From positions 57,532-96,094 of the forward strand of contig NW_014577725.1 in NCBI RefSeq assembly GCF_000485595.1: a stretch of 38,563 nucleotides of DNA. The letters are read 5' to 3'. The stretch's first letter is position 1; the number at the start of each line of letters is the position of its first letter. The DNA comes from Priapulus caudatus. Lineage: Eukaryota > Priapulida > Priapulimorpha > Priapulimorphida > Priapulidae. Both the position numbers and the translations under genes were made by a program. Below are positions 33,470-38,563 of the stretch, piece after piece. The notes under the pieces are model-generated. The model was not told the DNA's origin. It saw only the letters and a list, made by a program, of their open reading frames with translations, and did no database searches.

Positions 33470-33750
33470 ATAAGTAAGGCTCAAGGGGTCGTTATCGTAT
33501 CAGATACTACTACAGATATTTACCCGAGGTACATATATGTATACACAAAGTCTACCAGACTTGTACTACAGAAGTGTACCCTAATCCTAACACTAACCCT
33601 AACCCTAACCCTAACCCTAACCCTAACCCTAACCCTAACCCTAAACATACCTCATATAAAAATATAAACATAATACTAAACAACCTAAAACTACCTCGGG
33701 TACATATCTGTAGTACCTGATACGACAACGACCACATCTGCATAAGTAGG
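33470..33750. mobile_element. 263-bp TIR element with an internal CCCTAA array
   Basis: Element 33479-33741. Both ends begin GC reading inward; the arms (about 33479-33531 and 33692-33741) share GGTCGTT(A/G)TCGTATCAG, ACTACAGATAT and TACCCGAGGTA. ATAAGTAAG (33470-33478) and ATAAGTAGG (33742-33750) are an 8-of-9 target duplication. The array at 33578-33645 contains about eight perfect CCCTAA units. It has the same architecture as the element at 5352 (GC ends, 9-bp duplication, CCCTAA core) but different arm sequences. Confidence 0.85.
33578..33645. repeat. Interstitial telomere-like CCCTAA array
   Basis: ACCCTAATCCTAACACTAAC followed by about eight uninterrupted CCCTAA units, the purest telomere-like array in the window. 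It lies wholly within a TIR element. Confidence 0.95.
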
Positions 33751-34172
33751 GTTGAAGAGTATGGGAGGCCCAGCCAACAGGCATATATTTTATAATTGGT
33801 AGTACCATAATTTTTATGGCAGAGACCAAGTTTTATGCATCAACAACAGTAAGCCTTCTTCAACAGTATTCAACATGAGCTGTCCAACGAAGGTAGCAAA
33901 ATATCTTAATTCCATATCCATAAAACCTCATTAAGAGAGAGAAATGAATAAACAATGAAAGACGGGTTAGAGAGAAGGCTGAATTAGGTCAAGGGAAAAA
34001 ATAGGTGCGTGTAGGGTTCAATCAAAGTTGGAACCTGCCACCTGTATCAGGGGTTAATAATGACAAGTGTGTAATTTGCTTTGTCATTGTTAGCCCTGCC
34101 TGTATCAAGAATATAATTAGTGAGTAGATTATATCACCATATTTTACATTTGTAATATAAAACGATATATAA

Positions 34173-34402
34173 TAGTTCATAGTAAATCTTTGCAGTAGAA
34201 TCTGTAGAAGTGTCACCTGTTTAATTACGAATACAATTTATTTTACCTAAATATGCAATAAAGGTTATTCTAATGACTGATATTTTTATTATTATTATTA
34301 AATTAAACAGTATATATTGTATGAATTAATTTGTAAGTGGGAAAAGGTTATAGCACTTCATATATTTGATGTTGTAGTGGGTCAAAAGGAACTGATTACA
34401 AA
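34173..34402 (+). other. PCMT1 upstream region and 5' UTR
   Basis: AT-rich, with an ATT repeat near 34287-34302. No TATA box can be placed with confidence. The context of the ATG (ACAAAATGG) is good for animal initiation, with A at -3 and G at +4. Confidence 0.5.
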
Positions 34403-34457
34403 ATGGCTTGGAGATCGCATGGTTCAACCAATGAGAAAATGATTCGTGCTCTGAAAA
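34403..34457 (+). CDS. PCMT1: PCMT1 exon 1
   Basis: Codes 18 residues ([18 protein letters not shown]) plus one base of the next Ser codon. Donor GTAAGT at 34458 is a perfect consensus. MAW plus a short helix is the typical animal PCMT start. Confidence 0.96.
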
Positions 34458-37400
34458 GTAAGTTCAGATAGAAGTCACGGTAATTATTAATTGAATTTGA
34501 CGGGTTTTATAGTTATCTTTGTTAATAATAGTATGATTCTTAGCCATCTTTAATTAACCAATATGCTAAAGTAGTGTTGAACTCACTGTTTGAACTAAAA
34601 TTCAGCCTGTAATCTTCTTGTCTTGGTCATTGGCTACTAGCTGTGACCTGCTATGTGTGTGACTGGATTGGATTAATATCAAAATTTATAATTTAAACAA
34701 CCAAATCCACGAAAGATGCTCATGCCTGAAGTTTCCAAATGGAAAATTGCATAGTTACTTTTCCAGATGTGAATTTGCTAGTTTATAAAAAAGAAGGGTG
34801 AAATAGCACTTAATTTCGGTTGCAATGGGCGAGCACATATTTTGTAAGCTTCGTTGATCCTTCACCATTTTAACGTTGGATAATTATCGAAATTTACACT
34901 GACATCTGGGAAAATGTCATTGTTATTACTGTTTGAAACCCTAACAGCCACACATGCATATATGTACACGTTTATAAAATATATATGTTTTATTTGTTTA
35001 TTCATAAGGCAATGATATCATCAAGTCTGACAATGTATACCAGGCAATGCTGAAGGTGGACAGGTCAGAATTTTCCAAACGCAATCCTTACATGGACTCA
35101 CCGCAAGGGATTGGCTTTGGTGCTACTATCAGTGCACCACATATGGTAATATCTGTAGTAAATGTTCTAATGGAGTTCTGTGCTGTAATTAAACATATTC
35201 CAGAGCAATTTCTGTATGTCTATCTTACAATTATAAGCAAACATATAAAAATGCAACCTTAGAGTCAGAAGGCAACTTTAATGTATGGTTTGTTTAGAGA
35301 AAAACGTAAAGATTGGCTGTTCAGAATGCATAGTTAAGCTATTTAATTATGCTAATGTAAATTGTGCTCTTTTTGCTCAGTAATCGGTCTTGTGTGTCAC
35401 TGTTATTGCTTAGCAATCGTAGCTCATTCGTGGTTAGATCAGTACAGGTTAAAAATTTGTGTATAGCCTTGTGTAATTATAGCATTGCATTTTATCTACA
35501 CAACTTTCAGCATGGTCATGCACTAGAGTTGCTAGCTGGTCATCTAAAGGAAGGAAACCGAGGCCTTGATATTGGATCTGGAAGTGGCTACTTGTCCGTC
35601 TGCATGGCATTGATGGTATGCAAACACATGTTCATATGCTTATCGACATCGGCACAGTTCAAGGATTATCTTAACAATGTCTTAGTACTTTCAATCTGTG
35701 GGTATACTCACATTGGTACATGTAGTACTGTATTGAAAAGGTCAAGGTTTTAAATTGCCCATGGAAAACTAAAAGTGAATATTGTGTTGAGCCTGTATCT
35801 AGTGTAGCATAGAAGAACTGATAAATATCTCTAAATAAGCTTCCCCTCTCTATTGTGTTGTACCACATTCCAAATTATTTAACAATTTAAGGAAACAGCT
35901 GCTTTAAATGTAGTATGTGCTTTAGTACACATGTCTTGTATACATAAGCTTGTATTAAAGCCATATATCAAGTGTTTCATAAGCTGATATATTATATATG
36001 ATAGATAATAAATTCATCCATGTTTCCTTTGCGTAAATTTACTAATTAATTTAAATTGTCCCGATTATTTGAGTGATAAACGTAAAATCGATAAAGATGA
36101 AAACTGTTTCTGTGTAAAGTAGTGATGTGGAAGCCATGAAGTGACACTGACTGACGTTTATTTCTTACTGGCAGGTTGGCGATAGTGGACGCGTAGTTGG
36201 AATGGATCACATTAGTCGGCTAGTTAAAGATTCCATCGAGAATGTGCGAAAATCTCACGGGAGCTTACTAGACACGGGAAGGCTAAAACTTATTGGTACG
36301 CTTGTGTGGTCATCAGGGATAATAATCAATGAGGCCTATTAAGCTTGTGATGTAAATTTGTGTTTGTGTGTGTGCGTGTGTTGTGCGTGCGTGCGTGCGT
36401 GTGCCCATGGCAAGCTTTTTTGCACTGTTGCAAGCTAGCCCGAAAATTATCTCTAGGAACATACGCACGCACACACTAAGTAAAGAAGCATAAAGTAAAT
36501 GTGCATCATGTGCCGCCAAGACTGCGAAGTAGTTTACAGAACTCACCAATAGGTGTCACTAGTGCATCATAATTACTCTTGAGACAAGCAGCTATAGATA
36601 TCTGGCTGAACATCTTACCTCCTCGGTGTAAGACTAGCATACCCAACCCTATCTATGTACATGTGTTTGTGTGCGTGCGTGCGTGTGTGCGTGCGTGCGT
36701 GCGTGCGTGCGTGCGTGTGTGTCTGCATGTGTATATATTACATGAGATAGTATGTGTGGTAGGGGTTAGGTGTGGTCTTGATCTGGCAAATAGACTAATA
36801 GTAGTAATACTAGTCAAACTTTAACATTGATTTGAATTGTGGTACATTTTTTCCATTTTTTTATGTTCATTGCTTTAGTATCAGGTTATATATTATTTCA
36901 CCACCATGAATCTATAGTGTGTTTTTGTTCTATTGCAGATGGTGATGGTAGGAAAGGTTACGAACCAAATGGTCCATATGATGCAATTCACGTTGGTGCT
37001 GCAGCTGATGGAACTCCTCATGCTGTGAGTTCTTACCTTCACATTATATATTATGCTTCTTATTCTTAACCACACTGTCGTTTCTTCCATCTTCTGTGAA
37101 TCCCCTTTATATCTGAAATTGTATGCTATTATTTTCATGTATATATTTTATATTTTTATGTTTATATTTTATGTTTTATATATAATCACTTTACATTTTT
37201 CGTGCCTTTCCTACGAAATACTTTGTATTTTTGTATTTAATTGTCATTAAAAGGATCATCTCACAGATTAACCATGAAATTAATAAATTTAGACAAATTT
37301 AGTCCCACCAGTGAGTACATATTACCAATTACTTCAGCATAAAATTATCATGAGTTTCTGCGGTTATATATAGGCTGTAAAATAGTAAATGAACAGTAAA

Positions 37401-38240
37401 TGTGCGCCTGCTATCTTCTGGGGAGGAACTGTTGTTGTTTAAATAATTTAAATAGACGTTATCTCCTGACGTTATCACAAGCAACGTGTTTTACCTGTCA
37501 CATCTGTGTGGGCATTCACACTAGTATGGCACTAAAATACATTGGTAAATGTAATAATACACTTCTACTAAGTCTGGTCAAGTATGTCTGCACCACTAAT
37601 ATCATGGAGAGGCTTCTTAAGATGAACTGCGAGATTTTCACATGAGAGTTTAAGCAGAAAGATACGAATACCTGCTTTTAAGGTATATGCTTGTAAATTC
37701 ACGTTGAATTTATGCACGGTTCCAGTGTTAGAGCGTTTCGATTGAGGTGTGAGTGATTTGCACACAGTGTAATGTAACAAGTGGTTGAATGTTTGTACTA
37801 TTGCTCTTACAGCTCATCAACCAACTCAAGTCTGGGGGAAGGCTCATTGTTCCTGTCGGTCCAGCCGGATTCAATCAGGTAAATATGGTGAATATTCTAG
37901 ATATACTAGATAGATTTTAGATAGATTTTAGATTTCCTTGTCCTGGGCATGAGTAATAGGATAATAGCATCACCAGTGGGCCACTTAAAAATGCGGGATG
38001 TTTTCTAACATTGAAAGATTTGGCATTGTGGGTCAATTTCGTTGGAATAATTTGTATGGAGTGTTGGCGCCAATTCTACTGTAATGAAATGCTACTGTCT
38101 CTTTGATCTTTGCCGTGCCGTGTTAGGTGCTCATGCAGTATGACAAGCTAGCCGATGGTACGACTGTAAAGAAGAACCTGATGGGTGTGATATACGTGCC
38201 GTTAACGGACAGGGAAGCACAGTACCCAATTGAGATGTAA
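34403..38240 (+). CDS. PCMT1: Protein-L-isoaspartate (D-aspartate) O-methyltransferase, seven exons
   Basis: This cytosolic repair enzyme transfers a methyl group from S-adenosylmethionine to the free carboxyl of L-isoaspartyl (and D-aspartyl) residues in aged proteins, which starts their return to normal aspartate. Spliced coding exons are 34403-34457, 35009-35145, 35511-35615, 36175-36295, 36939-37024, 37813-37878 and 38127-38240. All six introns are GT-AG and every junction keeps frame, giving 227 residues, which I recall as the usual animal length. Landmarks: [10 protein letters not shown] start; [20 protein letters not shown] substrate loop; motif [12 protein letters not shown] for S-adenosylmethionine; [27 protein letters not shown]; and [12 protein letters not shown] near the end. 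One oddity is LIDGDGR, where the family usually has a small hydrophobic residue before GDG; that Asp codon is split by intron 4. The protein has no signal peptide, matching a soluble enzyme. No other gene shares its neighbourhood. Confidence 0.97.
35009..35145 (+). CDS. PCMT1: PCMT1 exon 2, substrate-binding part
   Basis: Begins after TTCATAAG and codes [15 protein letters not shown] through to ISAPHM. It carries the conserved RNPYMDSPQ and GATISAPH segments that line the isoaspartate pocket in this family. Donor GTAATA is weaker than average. Confidence 0.97.
35511..35615 (+). CDS. PCMT1: PCMT1 exon 3, SAM motif I
   Basis: Follows CAACTTTCAG and codes 35 whole codons, [12 protein letters not shown] to CMALM. 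It contains DIGSGSGYL, the glycine-rich S-adenosylmethionine loop. Donor GTATGC. Confidence 0.97.
36175..36295 (+). CDS. PCMT1: PCMT1 exon 4
   Basis: Follows TTACTGGCAG; codes [20 protein letters not shown] and on to GRLKLI plus one base. VVGMDHI is the acidic beta-2 end expected to hold the ribose of the cofactor. Confidence 0.96.
36360..36403. repeat. TG/CGTG microsatellite in PCMT1 intron 4
   Basis: TTTGTGTGTGTGCGTGTG followed by GTGCGTGCGTGCG. It lies between exons 4 and 5. Confidence 0.92.
36660..36735. repeat. CGTG microsatellite in PCMT1 intron 4
   Basis: About 14 CGTG/TGTG tetramers. It produces Cys/Val/Arg low-complexity frames that are not coding. Confidence 0.93.
36939..37024 (+). 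CDS. PCMT1: PCMT1 exon 5
   Basis: Follows GTTCTATTGCAG; completes the split Asp codon, then [20 protein letters not shown] to TPHA. Donor [16 protein letters not shown] is a family signature. Confidence 0.97.
37813..37878 (+). CDS. PCMT1: PCMT1 exon 6
   Basis: Follows TTGCTCTTACAG; 22 whole codons, [20 protein letters not shown] plus NQ. Donor GTAAAT. Confidence 0.97.
38127..38240 (+). CDS. PCMT1: PCMT1 exon 7 with the stop codon
   Basis: Follows CCGTGTTAG; codes [20 protein letters not shown], then [17 protein letters not shown] and TAA at 38238-38240. The stop lies in GATGTAAGTC, which also matches a splice donor, so a spliced form with a different C-terminus is possible. Confidence 0.93.
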   Translation: MLMQYDKLADGTTVKKNLMGVIYVPLTDREAQYPIEM

Positions 38241-38261
38241 GTCAATCATCGCTGAGGTGTG

Positions 38262-38563
38262 TCTGCGGCATAGAGTGACTGAGATGCAGAGACCGAGGCA
38301 TAGAGTGGCTGAGGTGCAGTGACTGAGGCATAGAGTGACTGAGGTGCAGTGACTGAGGCATAGAGTGGCTGAGGTGTGACTGAGGAATAGAGTGACTGAG
38401 GTGCAGAGACTGAGGCATAGAGTGACAGAGATGCAGTGACTGAGGCATAGAGTGACTGAGGTGTGTCTGCGGCAGAGAGTGACTGAGGTGCAGTGACTGA
38501 GGCATAGAGTGACAGAGATGCAGTGACTGAGGCATAGAGTGACTGAGGTGTGTCTGCGGCAGA
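38262..38563. repeat. Minisatellite downstream of PCMT1, reaching the window end
   Basis: Units of GACTGAGGCATAGAGTGACT plus GAGGTGCAGT (about 30 bases), with 21-bp and 36-bp variants (GTGTCTGCGGCA, GAGATGCAGA). About ten units are visible and the array continues past the window. It lies in the 3' UTR, or in an intron if the donor at 38238 is used. Confidence 0.94.

Larger units (their letters stand above)
32686..34172. repeat. Three diverged copies of a 300-bp repeat
   Basis: Copies at about 32686-32972, 33040-33453 and 33828-34172. Shared blocks in order are: TATCAACGAAAGTAAG-like; CCAACGAAGGTAGCAAAATA (or a variant); GTTAGAGAGAAGGCTGAATTAGGTCA; GTAGGGTTCAATCAAAGTT; CCAGCC...GTATC; AGAATATAATTA; GTAGATATATATCACCA; and TTATATAAGATA. 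Each copy has its own insertion. Copy 2 holds AAATTCACAATTTGTGACAA near 33098-33117 and copy 3 holds a foldback TTAATAATGACAA/TTGTCATTGTTA near 34054-34092. The TIR element at 33479 sits between copies 2 and 3. No frame is kept. Confidence 0.75.

Noticed and set aside
38242-38535. 97-codon minus-strand frame of repeated HLCHSMPQSL
   Set aside because: Translation of the 30-bp minisatellite; no start context, splice sites or independent support.

Overview
This window is animal nuclear DNA, most likely from a marine or other invertebrate. It has one complete intron-rich metazoan gene, one exon of a second gene, TTAGGG-type repeats, many micro- and minisatellites, and small terminal-inverted-repeat (TIR) elements. 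I cannot name the species. There is no bacterial-type operon structure, rRNA, tRNA or CRISPR array. Most open frames in it are low-complexity or chance.

Left flank (1-7130): a GC-rich exon on the minus strand (1138-1700) encodes a Ser/acidic linker and the first helix of a Dbl-homology (RhoGEF) domain of PLEKHG type. Its 3' end and splice donor are tandemly duplicated in the adjoining intron. Next come TG/GA repeats, a 31-36-bp minisatellite, CACG repeats, AT-rich repeats, a 327-bp TIR element carrying a CCCTAA array, a palindromic 46-bp minisatellite, a 39-bp minisatellite and a CAG-rich tract.

Middle (about 7130-31817): this is largely the same DNA written twice, at two scaffold gaps of exactly ten Ns (14622-14631 and 26775-26784). 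About 7132-14621 recurs as 14632-22290, and about 22384-26774 recurs as 26785-31817. In each case the sequence before the gap ends where its duplicate continues onward, as expected for unmerged overlapping contigs or haplotypes. Read as allele pairs, the copies differ by a 0.9-kb inversion, a 642-bp TIR insertion with a matching empty site, a 1.45-kb insertion, a 135-bp AT-rich insertion, a hairpin and several VNTR changes. I find no convincing protein gene in this middle region.

Right flank (31818-38563): three diverged copies of a 300-bp repeat and a second TIR element with a CCCTAA array lead to a complete seven-exon plus-strand gene (34403-38240). It encodes a 227-residue protein-L-isoaspartate O-methyltransferase (PCMT1 family). 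The window ends in a GACTGAGG-type minisatellite just after its stop codon.

The two genes face away from each other and show no functional link. The most novel signal is a set of three different short TIR elements that each carry telomere-like CCCTAA repeats between their arms, two of them with 9-bp target duplications, together with haplotype-resolved insertion and empty sites.
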